Source of the DNA: Legionella cardiaca
Lineage (GTDB): Bacteria; Pseudomonadota; Gammaproteobacteria; Legionellales; Legionellaceae
Direction: 5' to 3'
Assembly (NCBI RefSeq): GCF_029026145.1
Contig: NZ_CP119078.1
Coordinates: 2,847,001-2,911,000, forward strand
Length of the DNA stretch: 64,000 bases
In this document: piece by piece, positions 18,855 to 29,931 of the stretch
How the letters are laid out: each line of letters begins with the position of its first letter
Position numbering within the stretch: the first letter of the stretch is position 1
The notes under the pieces: model-generated
Told to the model about the DNA's origin: nothing
Seen by the model: only the letters and a program-made list of their open reading frames with translations
The model's database searches: none
Made by a program: the position numbers and the translations under genes

Positions 18855-20213
18855 TTAGCACTTAATTTGAATGGAGTCATTATTCTCGATAAGCGGAGAA
18901 AGATGTGGTTGTGGGGTAGATGTTTTAAAAATACCTTCTTTTGTTAATAAATCCCTGTATTGCGGCTTTGCCAATTCCATCAGGTTGTTAGGCGGCCTTT
19001 GTTTTTCAAGCTGCTGCACTTTAAGATAGTTGATTAAAGTAATGGTTACCACAAGGACTGCCCCAATAAAAACCATCACTGGATTAGCAAATGCAGGAAT
19101 TGCCAGGCACATTCCTAAAAATAAGGTAGAAGTTGTAATCACACTTAGAGTTAATCGTTGTCTCTCAAAAGACATTCGTTGTTGTAAATGCTGTTGATAT
19201 TCTTTAATTTCTTTCAATTTTTCGGGGGAATTTAAGCGAAACTCTTGCTCCATCAGTGCATATTGCTTTTCTAATTTGTTCAACCGTCCAAGTTCTATGA
19301 ATGCACGCAGTCCTGCCCATAGCGCATCAAAGAGGAAAAAAGAAATGGTTAAATACATTCCGATTGGCGCCAAAGCCCCGGTTAAGACAAAACAATTTAA
19401 TAATCCCCCGGTTAGCCAAATCACATCATTGCCTAATTCAAACCAGCGCCGTAGCAATTGCCCTTGTAAACGTGTCAACCAGGAAAGATCTTTCTCTTTG
19501 GCTTCAAGCCATGGTCCTGGAATAAGATGTTTGAATAATAAAACCATGTTCACTGCAAGGCGCGGAACATAAAATATCCAGGAAAAATAAGTTAATGCAG
19601 GATTAGCAAATTGATCGGCAAAAAGAATGAAACGGCAAAAATATTCTTCTTTTTGTATCCGCGGAATTTGAATTAAGGTGGTTAAAACTCGACGTCCCCG
19701 TACAGTAAACAATCGAGGCCAGTTCAACCAGGCAGTTCTATCTCGCACTTGTTGAGTAAAAAATCCTGGTGAAGACATTGTTTTTGTGTCTTGTTGCGCA
19801 ACAACATTGCTCGCTTCAAATTGATAATAATTGCGGCTTTGCAACCAGGTACGAAAAATTGCTTGTTCTTCTTTTAAGCGAGCAACCTCTCTTGGCACGC
19901 TCAAATAATGGCGGTAAATATAAGTCAATAGTTCAGACATCGCCAAAGCAGAAGCCACTTGCTCATTAAGTTCGTCATCACAAAGGCTGGAATTTGCACC
20001 ACTGTTTTTTTGTAGTAAATCATTCGCAAGTTTGCTACAGAATACACTGTATTCAAAATTAAGAACGGCATGACTACGAACAAATGACTCAAAATATGCC
20101 GTGGGTTTTTCTTCTAAAAAATTAGAGAATCCCCATATCGGAGCATTGTTCCCTGGTTCCCTTTCAAATTTATAGCCAATTTTAGACTGTAATCTTTGCA
20201 AAACTGCTGTCAT
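18855..20213 (-). CDS. Hypothetical membrane protein
   Basis: The 452-residue product has no recognised family. Residues 1-200 are soluble and helical. About four hydrophobic segments follow: one near YFSWIFYVPRLAVNMVLLF, two around VIWLTGGLLNCFVLTGALAP and MYLTISFFLFDALW, and two adjacent stretches late in the protein (VITTSTLFLGMCLAIPAF, PVMVFIGAVLVVTITLI). A charged coiled-coil segment (LNKLEKQYALMEQEFRL) separates them. The tail is hydrophilic. It is divergent from tkt. Legionella genomes hold many such proteins, some of them effectors; membrane location is the only firm statement. Confidence 0.6.
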   Translation of the reverse strand: MTAVLQRLQSKIGYKFEREPGNNAPIWGFSNFLEEKPTAYFESFVRSHAVLNFEYSVFCSKLANDLLQKNSGANSSLCDDELNEQVASALAMSELLTYIYRHYLSVPREVARLKEEQAIFRTWLQSRNYYQFEASNVVAQQDTKTMSSPGFFTQQVRDRTAWLNWPRLFTVRGRRVLTTLIQIPRIQKEEYFCRFILFADQFANPALTYFSWIFYVPRLAVNMVLLFKHLIPGPWLEAKEKDLSWLTRLQGQLLRRWFELGNDVIWLTGGLLNCFVLTGALAPIGMYLTISFFLFDALWAGLRAFIELGRLNKLEKQYALMEQEFRLNSPEKLKEIKEYQQHLQQRMSFERQRLTLSVITTSTLFLGMCLAIPAFANPVMVFIGAVLVVTITLINYLKVQQLEKQRPPNNLMELAKPQYRDLLTKEGIFKTSTPQPHLSPLIENNDSIQIKC

Positions 20214-20413
20214 ACAACCCTAAAAGTAATTTAATAAAGGTGCAATAATCCCAAAAAATAGACAAAAAGTAAAATTTAAATATTTCCTCGATCATTTTTA
20301 CAGAAATTCAGCATTTTTTGTCCAGTAATATTACAATAAATATATCGCCCAACTTGCTGATTAATAGCTTCTGAGCGACAATAGACCCCCTGGTAGATAG
20401 CATAAGAGTACGC

Positions 20414-22405
20414 ATGAGTCTTTCCAATGATTTAGCCAACGCCATTCGTTTTTTAAGTATCGATGCGGTTGAGCAAGCACAGTCGGGCCATCCTGGAATG
20501 CCTTTAGGAATGGCAGAGATTGCTACGGTACTTTGGACAAAATTTTTAAGACACAATCCCAAAAATCCGCAGTGGTTTAACCGCGACCGTTTTGTTTTAT
20601 CCAATGGTCATGGCTCTATGTTGCTTTATTCTCTACTCCATTTAACTGGATATAATTTAAGCCTCGAGGAGCTGAAGCATTTTCGTCAACTGCATTCAAA
20701 AACCCCGGGTCATCCTGAACATGACACCCCTGGCGTTGAAACGACTACAGGACCGCTAGGTCAAGGGCTTGCCAACTCGGTAGGCATGGCCATTGCAGAA
20801 AAAGTCTTAGCGGCACAATTCAATCGTCCCGGCTTTGAATTGGTCAATCACTATACCTATACTTTCGTCGGTGATGGTTGTTTGATGGAAGGAATTTCCC
20901 ATGAAGCTTGCTCTTTAGCGGGCACATTAGGTTTGGGAAAATTAATTGTCTTCTATGACGACAATGGTATCTCCATTGATGGCAAAGTGGATTCATGGTT
21001 TACAGACGATACTGCTATTCGCTTTAAAGGTTATAATTGGCAAGTTATCGGCCCTATTGATGGTCATGATTCTCGCGCGATTGAAAATGCCATTGAGCAA
21101 GCTCGCCAGGAAACCCAAAAACCCAGCCTGATCATTTGTAAAACTGTGATAGGACATGGTTCACCCCTGGCAGGTAGTGAAAAATCTCACGGCGCTCCTC
21201 TTGGTGCTGAAGGTGTTGCCAAAGTTCGCGAAACTTTTAACTGGTCTTACCCTCCTTTCGTCATCCCTGATTCGTTATATGCAAAATGGAATCACGTTGA
21301 GCAGGGACAGCATGACGAAACAGATTGGTTAGCCCGCTGTCACGGTTATCAACAGCAGTTCCCACAGGACTATCATGAGTTTTTACGTCGAATCCAGGGT
21401 GATTTGCCCGATAACTGGGATAAAAACACCCAAATGTTTATCGAACAATGTCGCCTTAATGAGAAGGCACAAGCTACCCGTAAAAGCTCACAGCAATGCA
21501 TTGAACACTTTGCAAAATTGTTACCGGAAATGTTAGGTGGCTCTGCCGATTTAACCGGTTCTAATAATACAGACTGGTCAGGTAGCAAAGCGATTACAGC
21601 TAATGATTTTTCAGGAAATTACCTTTTTTATGGTGTTCGGGAATTTGCAATGGCAGCTATCATGAATGGACTGGCATTACATGGTGGTATTATTCCTTAT
21701 GGCGGTACTTTTTTAGTATTTGCAGATTATGCTCGTAATGCAATCCGTCTGAGCGCCCTGATGCATCAACGTGTCATTTATGTATTAACCCATGATTCAA
21801 TTGGCTTGGGCGAAGATGGGCCAACTCATCAACCTGTTGAACATGCATCCATGTTACGAATGACACCGAATATGGCGGTTTGGCGTCCGGCGGATTTAAT
21901 GGAAACCGCCGTTGCCTGGCAACAAGCACTTGAACGTCATGATGGTCCTTCTGCCTTACTCTTATCAAGACAGAATTTACCGGCCTTATCTCATGCTGAA
22001 AGTCATGCTGAGCTCATTCAAAAAGGCGGTTATATTCTACAAGATTGTCAAGACACTCCTGATGCAATTCTATTGGCAACAGGTTCTGAAGTGCAGTTGG
22101 CAGTAGCTGCAGCTCAGCAAATGACAGCGTTAGGTAAAGCCATTCGCGTTGTTTCCATGCCCTGCTGCGAACGTTTCCTTGCTCAAGATGCAGCTTACCA
22201 GGAGCATGTTTTACCCACTTCCGTGCGTAAACGTCTGGCAATTGAAGCAGCCTCTACTGACTATTGGTATCGATTTGTTGGTTTGGATGGTAGCGTTATT
22301 GGTCTTAATCGCTTTGGCGTATCAGCACCCGCAGGTGATGCTTTTAATTACTTAGGTATTACTGTTGACCATGTAATTTCCACCTTAAAAACTATTTTAA
22401 ACTGA
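20414..22405 (+). CDS. tkt: Transketolase
   Basis: The 663-residue thiamine-diphosphate enzyme of the pentose phosphate pathway transfers two-carbon units between sugar phosphates. Seen: N-terminal [14 protein letters not shown], the ThDP/Mg motif GDGCLMEG..(x)..N region, the transketolase signature around [17 protein letters not shown], and a C-terminal domain ending in ST. It is the first gene of a glycolytic block; gap follows 39 bases later. The length is typical. Confidence 0.96.
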   Translation: MSLSNDLANAIRFLSIDAVEQAQSGHPGMPLGMAEIATVLWTKFLRHNPKNPQWFNRDRFVLSNGHGSMLLYSLLHLTGYNLSLEELKHFRQLHSKTPGHPEHDTPGVETTTGPLGQGLANSVGMAIAEKVLAAQFNRPGFELVNHYTYTFVGDGCLMEGISHEACSLAGTLGLGKLIVFYDDNGISIDGKVDSWFTDDTAIRFKGYNWQVIGPIDGHDSRAIENAIEQARQETQKPSLIICKTVIGHGSPLAGSEKSHGAPLGAEGVAKVRETFNWSYPPFVIPDSLYAKWNHVEQGQHDETDWLARCHGYQQQFPQDYHEFLRRIQGDLPDNWDKNTQMFIEQCRLNEKAQATRKSSQQCIEHFAKLLPEMLGGSADLTGSNNTDWSGSKAITANDFSGNYLFYGVREFAMAAIMNGLALHGGIIPYGGTFLVFADYARNAIRLSALMHQRVIYVLTHDSIGLGEDGPTHQPVEHASMLRMTPNMAVWRPADLMETAVAWQQALERHDGPSALLLSRQNLPALSHAESHAELIQKGGYILQDCQDTPDAILLATGSEVQLAVAAAQQMTALGKAIRVVSMPCCERFLAQDAAYQEHVLPTSVRKRLAIEAASTDYWYRFVGLDGSVIGLNRFGVSAPAGDAFNYLGITVDHVISTLKTILN

Positions 22406-22444
22406 TTTGCAAAAGCGAATCATGGTATTTGGGAGAGATGTAGT

Positions 22445-23437
22445 ATGACGATACGAGTCGCAATAAATGGTTACGGCCGCATTGGCCGTTGTATTTTACG
22501 TTCCGTTTATGAGTATGGCCGCCAAAATGAATTTAGCATCGTTGCAATTAACGATTTGGCTGGTATAGAAACAACAGCCCATTTAACTCGTTATGATTCT
22601 ACTCATGGACGATTTGGTGATCAGGTACAGGTTGATGGCAATAATTTAGTGATCGATGGGCATCCTATTCGAGTTATTGCTGAACGCGATCCCAATGCTT
22701 TGCCCTGGCGGGAGTTAGAGGTTGACCTGGTATTTGAATGTACTGGTCATTTTACTCATCGTGAAGCCGCGATGAAACATATTAATGCCGGAGCTAAAAA
22801 AGTTCTTATCTCTGCACCGGGGAAAGATGCCGATGCAACTGTTGTATTTGGCGTTAATCACCACACGTTACAGGCTACAGATATAATCGTTTCTAATGCC
22901 TCATGCACCACAAACTGTTTAGCGCCTGTAGTCAAACCACTGCATGACGCTCTAGGAATTGAACATGGCTTGGTCAATACCGTGCACGCTTATACAAAAG
23001 ATCAAATGTTATTGGATGGCAGTCACAGTGATCTTCGTCGAGCTCGTTCTGCAACTCAATCAATTATTCCAACAAAAACAGGAGCAGCCCTTGCTGTTGG
23101 CTTAGTACTTCCTGAGCTAGCAGGCAAGTTGGATGGTTTTGCAATGCGGGTTCCCACGCTCAATGTTTCTGTTGTTGATTTAACTTTTATATCTCGCCGT
23201 GAGACGACCGTTGCGGAAGTAAATGATATTATGCGTCGAGCACAAAATAATATCCTCCATATTAATGACGAACCTCTGGTATCTTGTGATTTTAACCATT
23301 ACCCTGCTTCAGCAGTCTTTGATACGACACAAACTAAAGTGTTAGGTAATTTGGTAAAAGTAGTTGCATGGTATGACAATGAATGGGGCTTTTCTAATCG
23401 CATGCTAGACACCGCTCAATATATGATGAGTCGTTAA
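22445..23437 (+). CDS. gap: Glyceraldehyde-3-phosphate dehydrogenase (or erythrose-4-phosphate dehydrogenase)
   Basis: The 330-residue NAD-dependent dehydrogenase has the Rossmann start [11 protein letters not shown], the catalytic SNASCTTNC with C154 and the C-terminal [33 protein letters not shown] and [15 protein letters not shown] resemble the Epd/GapB branch as well as GapA, and the epd-pgk neighbourhood of E. coli is similar. Either substrate is possible; the position between tkt and pgk with no second copy in view favours a glycolytic role. It is ten bases upstream of pgk, so clearly one operon. Confidence 0.9.
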   Translation: MTIRVAINGYGRIGRCILRSVYEYGRQNEFSIVAINDLAGIETTAHLTRYDSTHGRFGDQVQVDGNNLVIDGHPIRVIAERDPNALPWRELEVDLVFECTGHFTHREAAMKHINAGAKKVLISAPGKDADATVVFGVNHHTLQATDIIVSNASCTTNCLAPVVKPLHDALGIEHGLVNTVHAYTKDQMLLDGSHSDLRRARSATQSIIPTKTGAALAVGLVLPELAGKLDGFAMRVPTLNVSVVDLTFISRRETTVAEVNDIMRRAQNNILHINDEPLVSCDFNHYPASAVFDTTQTKVLGNLVKVVAWYDNEWGFSNRMLDTAQYMMSR

Positions 23438-23447
23438 GGATAAGACA

Positions 23448-24635
23448 ATGAATCTACTTAAAATGAGCGAGATCAGCATAAGCGGCAAACGATTACTGAT
23501 TCGCGAAGATTTAAATGTTCCAATTAAAGATGGAATTATCACAAGTGATCAGCGTCTGCGAGCTGCCTTACCCACACTGCAAGCAGCCCTTGATGAAAAT
23601 GCGGCAGTGATGGTTTTGTCTCATTTAGGCAGGCCGGAAGAAGGGAAATTTGAAAAGCGTTTTTCTCTACAGCCAGTAGCTGATTATTTGGCTGCCAATT
23701 TAGATTATCCAGTACGTTTTGTGACCGACTACTTAGACGGTGTTGAAGCAAATCCTGGCGAACTCGTGATTTGTGAAAATGTGCGATTTAATGTTGGCGA
23801 AAAAGCCAATGACGAAGCCTTAGCAAAAAAACTTGCCAGTCTTTGCGATATCTTCGTCATGGATGCCTTTGGAACAGCTCATCGTGCTCAAGCCTCTACC
23901 TATGGCGTAGCTAAATTTGCACCTATTGCTGTTGCAGGACCACTTTTAGTCAATGAATTAGAAGCGTTGGAACATACACTGAAAGAACCTGAAAGGCCCA
24001 TTGTTGCCATCGTTGGCGGTGCAAAAGTATCAAGTAAGTTAACCTTACTTCGCCAATTGATAGAGCGGGTTGATTTCCTGATTCCGGGAGGAGGAATCGC
24101 TAACACCTTTCTTAAAGCTCAAGGTTTTGAAATTGGTGTATCACTTTATGAACCTGATTTGGTTGATGAAGCGCGTGCGATTTTAGCATTGGCAGCGGAA
24201 AAAGGCTGTGAAATCCCTCTACCCACGGATGTCGTAGTTGGTAAATCCTTCACGGATAGCTGTCCAGCTTTTAATAAATCCCTAACCAGTGTGGCTTCCG
24301 ATGACATGATTATGGACATTGGTCCCGATACAGTAGGCCGCTATATTGACATTATTAATGATGCAAAAACCATCATTTGGAATGGTCCTGTGGGGGTTTT
24401 TGAGTTCCCACAATTTGCTTACGGTACCCGTGCCCTGGCGATTGCTATAGCAGACAGCGAGGCGTTTACGATTGCAGGAGGTGGCGATACTCTGGCAGCA
24501 ATTGATCAGTATAATTTAACCCCACAAATTTCTTATATCTCCACCGGTGGTGGTGCATTTTTAGAGTTCCTTGAAGGCAAAAAATTACCTGCTGTTGCTA
24601 TTCTGGAAGAGCGCGCTCATGTTACGTCGCACTAA
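23448..24635 (+). CDS. pgk: Phosphoglycerate kinase
   Basis: The 395-residue product starts at ATG 23448 after AAGGA (23438-23442). It shows the [10 protein letters not shown] substrate-binding segment, SHLGRP, the [12 protein letters not shown] segment, [18 protein letters not shown], and the nucleotide loop GGGDTLAA near the C-terminus. It makes ATP from 1,3-bisphosphoglycerate. Its 3' end overlaps the start of pyk by 17 bases. Confidence 0.96.
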   Translation: MNLLKMSEISISGKRLLIREDLNVPIKDGIITSDQRLRAALPTLQAALDENAAVMVLSHLGRPEEGKFEKRFSLQPVADYLAANLDYPVRFVTDYLDGVEANPGELVICENVRFNVGEKANDEALAKKLASLCDIFVMDAFGTAHRAQASTYGVAKFAPIAVAGPLLVNELEALEHTLKEPERPIVAIVGGAKVSSKLTLLRQLIERVDFLIPGGGIANTFLKAQGFEIGVSLYEPDLVDEARAILALAAEKGCEIPLPTDVVVGKSFTDSCPAFNKSLTSVASDDMIMDIGPDTVGRYIDIINDAKTIIWNGPVGVFEFPQFAYGTRALAIAIADSEAFTIAGGGDTLAAIDQYNLTPQISYISTGGGAFLEFLEGKKLPAVAILEERAHVTSH

Positions 24636-26037
24636 AATTGTTGCCACCTTAGGACCTGCTTGTAGTGATCCCTTAACACTGCAAGCAATGCTTGCGGCGG
24701 GTGTTGACGTTTTACGAGTAAATTTCTCTCACGCTGATGAGAGTATCTTGAAAATTGTTGCTGAAGCACGAGCAATCGCTAAAACTCTGAATCGTCCGCT
24801 TGCTATTATGGCCGACCTGCAAGGCCCAAAACTACGTATTGGCCGTTTTAAAGAAAATAAAATTAAATTAGTGAATGGTCAGGACTTCCTCCTTAATTGT
24901 GACAGTCAGGACTTAGGGGATGAACATTCCGTTTCGGTTGCCTACACCAATCTATGTAATGAATTGTCAACCGGAGATCACCTGTTACTTGATGATGGTT
25001 TGATTGAACTCGAAGTTACACGTGTGAAACCTCCTCTCATTTATTGTCGAGTTATTGAGGGTGGCCTCTTACACAACAATAAAGGTCTGAATCGCAAAGG
25101 TGGTGGTTTAGCTGCCAGAGCACTCACTGAAAAAGACATTAATGATTTGCAAACTGCCATTGCTTTAGAGGTAGATTATCTTACCCTGTCTTTTGTTAAG
25201 GATGCTCACGATATTCAGGAAGCACGCAACTTATTAGCACAGTTTAATAAAACGGATATTTCCATCATTGCCAAAATAGAGCGCACCGAAGCTTTACAGC
25301 ACTTAGTAGAAATTATCAATGCTGCTGATGCGGTGATCGTAGCTCGTGGCGATCTTGGCGTAGAAATTGGAGCTGCAGAAGTTCCAGCAATGCAAAAACG
25401 AATTATTGAGCAAAGCAGACGGCTAGATAAAGTTGTAATTACTGCGACGCAAATGATGGAATCCATGATCCATCATCCCCAGCCGACTCGGGCGGAGGTG
25501 TCTGACGTTGCCAATGCAATTTTAGATGGTACCGATGCGGTAATGCTCTCAGCAGAAACGGCTACAGGAAATTTCCCGGTTAAAGTAATTACCATGGTTG
25601 ATAAAATTTGTCAGAGTGCAGAAAAGCATGCTGATTTTTTCTATAACAGTGACAATGAAAGTTGCCATTACCTGCGAGCCGATCAGGCCATTGCCATGGC
25701 GACCATACATACCGCCAATCATTTTCCCATCAAGTCGATTGTAGCTCTTACTGAATCAGGTGCTACAGCAATTTGGATGTCTCGTCAGCATAGTACCGTA
25801 CCTATCTATGCAGTTACCGCAAATGCGCGTACCGTGGGGAAACTAAGTTTAGTTAATAACGTTTTTCCCATCCTGCTGGATTATCATTCGCTAAATGCAA
25901 ATGCGCTCAATGAAGAAGTTATCCAATTTCTTTTACAGCATGGTTTAGTTGAAAAAAATTCTTTCGTTTTATTAACAAGAGGACTTTATATTGGCAAACC
26001 TGGTGGCACTAATTGTATGCAAATTATACGAGCGTAA
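24619..26037 (+). CDS. pyk: Pyruvate kinase
   Basis: The 472-residue product begins at ATG 24619 ([14 protein letters not shown]); the upstream extension of the frame runs through pgk and has no family similarity. Seen: NFSHAD, the [12 protein letters not shown] segment, the active-site [11 protein letters not shown] and [10 protein letters not shown], and MMESMI...[12 protein letters not shown]. The 17-base overlap with pgk implies translational coupling. It completes the tkt-gap-pgk-pyk operon. Confidence 0.95.
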   Translation: MLRRTKIVATLGPACSDPLTLQAMLAAGVDVLRVNFSHADESILKIVAEARAIAKTLNRPLAIMADLQGPKLRIGRFKENKIKLVNGQDFLLNCDSQDLGDEHSVSVAYTNLCNELSTGDHLLLDDGLIELEVTRVKPPLIYCRVIEGGLLHNNKGLNRKGGGLAARALTEKDINDLQTAIALEVDYLTLSFVKDAHDIQEARNLLAQFNKTDISIIAKIERTEALQHLVEIINAADAVIVARGDLGVEIGAAEVPAMQKRIIEQSRRLDKVVITATQMMESMIHHPQPTRAEVSDVANAILDGTDAVMLSAETATGNFPVKVITMVDKICQSAEKHADFFYNSDNESCHYLRADQAIAMATIHTANHFPIKSIVALTESGATAIWMSRQHSTVPIYAVTANARTVGKLSLVNNVFPILLDYHSLNANALNEEVIQFLLQHGLVEKNSFVLLTRGLYIGKPGGTNCMQIIRA

Positions 26038-26067
26038 TTAAAGAGCATCAATCTGGTTACAGCCATC

Positions 26068-26721
26068 CTAATCTGTTGTCTCTTGCGTTTTACGCGATAG
26101 TCCTAATTTTTCTTTCAAACGTGCAACAGCATCTGGATCAAATTGTCGTGAAGGTTTATGTTTTACCACAACTGCTGCTCGTTGAGGTGGTGTTATTGGG
26201 TTTTGAGCACTGAAAGCAGGCGCGCGTTCGGGAAAATAAGGCGCAGCTTCTTGAGAGGATGGATGTACTGATACAGAAGACTTGACACTCGCGCTGGTCA
26301 CAGGAGTTTTTGCAGGAAGAAGTTTACGAGCATTACGGGCACTTTTTTCAACACGTTTTTTAATTTTTATTGCGGCTTTTTCTGCTTCATCTTCCGTTAC
26401 AACACTAACAGGATTTCCCTCTAAATCGACACGCATTTCACGCGCTTTAAGGCAAGCCAGGTAATCAATACGTCGAGTAAACACGACCACGGCCTCACGC
26501 AATTTACTCTTGGAAATACCAAACTCAAGCGCTTTATCTGCCACAGCTAAAATGTCATCCATAATGCCTACTTTTAATGGACGAATTCGCAAAGTATTAT
26601 CAAAAACTTGCGGGAAAGTTGCTGCAAGCCATAATAATGCTTCATTACGAGCTTTTTTTGATTTGTTCTTCTGGGCTTTGTTTAGTACTGCCGTGCGGGG
26701 ATGAAGTTCTTGCCTTCTCAT
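26068..26721 (-). CDS. rocC: ProQ/FinO-domain RNA chaperone, RocC-like
   Basis: The 217-residue product has a ProQ/FinO domain at about residues 18-110 (ARNEALLWLAATFPQVFD, then RPLKVGIMDDI, LREAVVVFTRRIDYL) and a long basic, disordered C-terminal tail (KKRVEKSARNARKLLPAK, then a Pro/Ala-rich linker). In L. pneumophila a protein of this type, RocC, binds the small RNA RocR and represses competence genes; from memory its gene is also near pyk, which supports the name. It converges on pyk with only 30 bases between the stops. Function as RNA chaperone is secure; identity with RocC is likely but should be checked by synteny. Confidence 0.8.
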   Translation of the reverse strand: MRRQELHPRTAVLNKAQKNKSKKARNEALLWLAATFPQVFDNTLRIRPLKVGIMDDILAVADKALEFGISKSKLREAVVVFTRRIDYLACLKAREMRVDLEGNPVSVVTEDEAEKAAIKIKKRVEKSARNARKLLPAKTPVTSASVKSSVSVHPSSQEAAPYFPERAPAFSAQNPITPPQRAAVVVKHKPSRQFDPDAVARLKEKLGLSRKTQETTD

Positions 26722-27009
26722 TCTGTTACCTTTTTTTGATAAGTCATAACTGTACTGTAAAAACGAACTGTCTTGCAGTATATGTTGGGTAATTATACGA
26801 GATGTATCTTGCCATATGGAAAAAACAGGTTCTCCTAGAAATGCGCATACAATGTACAGCGTTTAATACTTATTTGCAAGCACAACCTTTACAATCAATC
26901 CAGCACGAAAGATATTTCAAAACACACCAAATAGAACAAAAAGAAGGATATACTGTTAATTGTAACGATATTGTATACTTTTAATTAATTTAATAGAGAG
27001 TAATCAATA

Positions 27010-27222
27010 ATGTTGAGTCGATTGTTTTGGTATGCGATTGCAATCTTTTTCCCCTGGATTATATTATTACTCGATGATAATCCCGGTGGCGCTGTTGTTG
27101 CATTAATCATGCAAGCCACAGTAATTGGTTGGATACCGGCAGGCATTTGGGCCTTACGCGTCGTAAAAGAAAATTCTCCTCCCAAAAAGCACAAAAAATT
27201 ATCTGAAGATAATAAAGAGTAA
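27010..27222 (+). CDS. Pmp3/YqaE-family small membrane protein
   Basis: The 70-residue product has two transmembrane helices: LFWYAIAIFFPWIILLL and AVVALIMQATVIGWIPAGIWAL, separated by the DDNPGGA turn. The layout (P in helix 1, GWIPAGIWA in helix 2) is that of the UPF0057/Pmp3 proteolipid family found in bacteria, fungi and plants, linked to membrane potential and salt stress. The C-terminus is lysine-rich and cytosolic. It ends 13 bases before dapB and may be cotranscribed with it. Confidence 0.85.
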   Translation: MLSRLFWYAIAIFFPWIILLLDDNPGGAVVALIMQATVIGWIPAGIWALRVVKENSPPKKHKKLSEDNKE

Positions 27223-27235
27223 CTCTGGAGCAGCT

Positions 27236-27967
27236 ATGGCTATTCGTGTAATTGTTAATGGTGCTCGTGGCAAAATGGGCATTCTCGCTTGCGAAACAAT
27301 TAGAAAAAATCCTGACTTTGAACTTGTTGGTGAATTAACTCATCATGACAATTTACGGCAAGCAATCGCTGAGAGAGATGCAGCCATTGTGATTGACCTA
27401 ACTCGTGCAGATTGCGTTTATGAAAACAGTCTTACCATTATTGAAAGTGGCGCTCATCCGGTGATTGGTACCAGTGGTTTAATTGCTGAACAAATACAAA
27501 CATTAAAAAACCACTGTGATAAAAAGCGATTAGGTGGAATTATTGTTCCTAATTTTTCTATTAGTGCAGTCTTAATGATGCGTTTTGCAGCGGAAGCGGC
27601 ACGTTTGTTACCCCATGTTGAAATTGTTGAAACTCATCATCAGCAAAAGTTTGATGCGCCGTCTGGAACGGCCATGAAAACAGCGGAAATGATAGCAGCG
27701 GCCCGTCTCAATGACTCACCTGCCGCAAAAGGGCATGAACTAATTGAAGGTGCACGTGGCGGCTCACATTATGGGATTAATATTCATTCGCTTCGCTTAC
27801 CCGGTGTTGTTGCGCGACAAGACGTGATTTTTGGCAGTAGTGGCGAGACGTTAACGATTACTCATAACAGCATTGATAGAGTTTCCTTTATGCCAGGAGT
27901 TGTTCTTGCCTGTCAGAAAGTACAGCAGCTAGACTCACTTTACTATGGGTTAGAGCATTTATTGTAA
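27236..27967 (+). CDS. dapB: 4-hydroxy-tetrahydrodipicolinate reductase
   Basis: The 243-residue enzyme of the lysine/diaminopimelate pathway reduces hydroxy-tetrahydrodipicolinate with NAD(P)H. Seen: the nucleotide-binding VNGARGKMG, the VIGTSGL segment, VPNFSISAVLM, and the catalytic ETHHQQKFDAPSGTA with the His pair and Lys. The length is somewhat short of E. coli DapB (273) but usual for Legionellales. The ribosome-binding site CTGGAGCAG precedes the ATG. Confidence 0.95.
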   Translation: MAIRVIVNGARGKMGILACETIRKNPDFELVGELTHHDNLRQAIAERDAAIVIDLTRADCVYENSLTIIESGAHPVIGTSGLIAEQIQTLKNHCDKKRLGGIIVPNFSISAVLMMRFAAEAARLLPHVEIVETHHQQKFDAPSGTAMKTAEMIAAARLNDSPAAKGHELIEGARGGSHYGINIHSLRLPGVVARQDVIFGSSGETLTITHNSIDRVSFMPGVVLACQKVQQLDSLYYGLEHLL

Positions 27968-27978
27968 TATGAGTTAAT

Positions 27979-27995
27979 GCCAGCATTTCGCTGGC
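27979..27995. terminator. Hairpin after dapB
   Basis: The stem gccagc/gctggc with a 5-base loop lies between the converging dapB and the gene ending at 28012. There is no T run of note. Confidence 0.4.
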
Positions 27996-28011
27996 GTAAC
28001 TGAGGCAGTTA

Positions 28012-29820
28012 TTATTTTGGTCCTTGTGCACCATTCGATGAGGACAATTTTACTCCGCGCTCTTCCGAACCTCTGCGATTAAAGAGTTTAAATTTGTCTT
28101 TTATAGAATTTTTTTCAGGCAACTTTACTAAGGTATCTATAGGTACAGTCAGCCAATCTGCCACAATGGTTTGTAAACCACTTAGTTGTGATTTTAAGGA
28201 ACCGATTTCTTCATCATGCGTCTTTCTGTCCTTCTTTAGCTCAACAACCTCTGATTGCAGCTGCTTGATTTGTTCTTGCTGTTTCACTACCACTTGCTGT
28301 AAATCAGAGTTTAGCCGCTTTACTCCCTTTAATTGCACTGTAGTGTGTTGTGTCAAGTACGCTGTTTTACCCATTTTATCACGCAGCGTTTTGATTCCCT
28401 CGTGTACCGTAGTCTCCACCGATTTTTCACTCATCCTAAGCTTGGATTTTGGACTAGGAGATGGTGTCCTTAAACCTGCACCATTATTCTTTTCAGGAAT
28501 AACTTCATAGCAAATATCTTTCTCACTTATTTCTTTAAGTGCACCAAGAAATATTTCAATCTTTTTCTCTGGTTCATCAGTTTGACACTCTTTTATTTTA
28601 TTTCCGAGTGTTAACTCATAAACCTGGTTGCTATAAGCAGTGGCAGCGCGATTAATTGTTTCAGAATCCCAGGTTTGAATCTCGGCTTGATAACGGAATG
28701 TTAGCGAGCGAGCAAATAACTCAGCTACTTTTTTTGCATGTTCTGGATTGCGAAGTATAGTTAGAACATTTTGATTTCTTTTCTCTTCAAAATGTTCTAA
28801 AACTGCTCCACCTACCTCCTTCAAGGAAAAGCTGGCAATAGTATCCAATAATGGACCAATTACAGGCACACTACCTATTAATCCACCGATGAGGGAGGAA
28901 GAAAGATCCACCAATTTTTCCCCAGTCCCTGCTTTCTTCTCCACCAATTGACTAAAGACAGAAATAAAACCTGTTATTTTTGCCCATAAAACCATATAAC
29001 TTGTATTATAAAATTGGCTTGTTTTCTCGTCGCTGTGAATCTGTTCAAGAGCAACCAGTTTTTTTGTTTTTTCATCCAAATATTGTTGCGTCAACGGATC
29101 TGGTACAGGGATTTTGCCTGCAAATTCCGCAGAGAATGCTTCTTGTTCTTGCTGTATAATTGTTGCGAATTTTACTTCAAGATTGCTGACTATTTTAGTA
29201 AAAGCATCGCCATGTATTAATTTATTAAATAGCTCTAAAATATTTTCCTGAATACTCTGGGCTTTTTCACTGACCTGTTTTTCAACTTCTGTAGAAATTT
29301 GTCCTTGCTGTTTTTGTAAATTATTTTCCAGCTCCTGCATCTTGGAACGTAATGCGATAACTTCAGGGTGTTCATTTAATGAGATGGCACAGGACGCGGC
29401 TGCTTCTAAATAGGTTGTTTCTAAATTGCGAAGAGAGCGCTCCTCTTCTATGACCAATAAATCTAACCAATTGAGCAATCTCTCATTTTTACGTTGTAAC
29501 AAAACATAATTTTCATTTAAGGTAGTAAGGCAGGTCTTCGTTTCTTGCTCACGTTCTTTCGCGTACAGTAGCTGTTCGTCAAGTAATCTTATATGCTCCT
29601 TTAGCGCAATTTGCTTTTGGCTTAGGTGACTGTTGAATTTTCTCAAGCGTGCAATTTCATTTGCACTTTCTTCTCGCAAAAGCTCCAGTTCATTTTTTAA
29701 GAGCGCATTTTCTTCCTCTAACCAGTTCTCTTTGGCGGCGTCTTTTTGGGTGAATGCTGCTAATACAGAATTATACGACGGTGGTTCCTCGGATATAAGA
29801 AGTTCATTCTCTAACGGCAT
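28012..29820 (-). CDS. Coiled-coil protein, candidate effector
   Basis: The product has 602 residues from ATG 29820, which follows AAGGAAAG; the longer frame start has no ribosome-binding site. Residues 25-170 form a long coiled coil (ENALLKNELELLREES..., LSQKQIALKEHIRLLDEQL). A glycine-rich hydrophobic stretch lies mid-protein (LIGGLIGSVPVIGPLLDTI). A second coiled coil (VVKQQEQIKQLQSEVVELKKD) precedes a basic, low-complexity tail ending in NGAQGPK. There is no signal peptide. No family is recognised. Size, architecture and isolation fit Legionella Dot/Icm effectors, but secretion is inferred only. Confidence 0.6.
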   Translation of the reverse strand: MPLENELLISEEPPSYNSVLAAFTQKDAAKENWLEEENALLKNELELLREESANEIARLRKFNSHLSQKQIALKEHIRLLDEQLLYAKEREQETKTCLTTLNENYVLLQRKNERLLNWLDLLVIEEERSLRNLETTYLEAAASCAISLNEHPEVIALRSKMQELENNLQKQQGQISTEVEKQVSEKAQSIQENILELFNKLIHGDAFTKIVSNLEVKFATIIQQEQEAFSAEFAGKIPVPDPLTQQYLDEKTKKLVALEQIHSDEKTSQFYNTSYMVLWAKITGFISVFSQLVEKKAGTGEKLVDLSSSLIGGLIGSVPVIGPLLDTIASFSLKEVGGAVLEHFEEKRNQNVLTILRNPEHAKKVAELFARSLTFRYQAEIQTWDSETINRAATAYSNQVYELTLGNKIKECQTDEPEKKIEIFLGALKEISEKDICYEVIPEKNNGAGLRTPSPSPKSKLRMSEKSVETTVHEGIKTLRDKMGKTAYLTQHTTVQLKGVKRLNSDLQQVVVKQQEQIKQLQSEVVELKKDRKTHDEEIGSLKSQLSGLQTIVADWLTVPIDTLVKLPEKNSIKDKFKLFNRRGSEERGVKLSSSNGAQGPK

Positions 29821-29931
29821 AAAGCACTTTCCTTTGCTAGCTATCGGATTCAGAATCATCAATATATACAAATCCGGAACATTCAGCAATCAGGAAGATT
29901 AAGCAGAAAAATGCGACCTATTGATAATGAA

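Noticed and set aside
26802..26984. 60-codon plus-strand frame before the Pmp3-like gene (or a 46-codon version from 26841)
   Set aside because: Neither start has a convincing ribosome-binding site and the product has no recognisable features; it could still be real, but cannot be supported.
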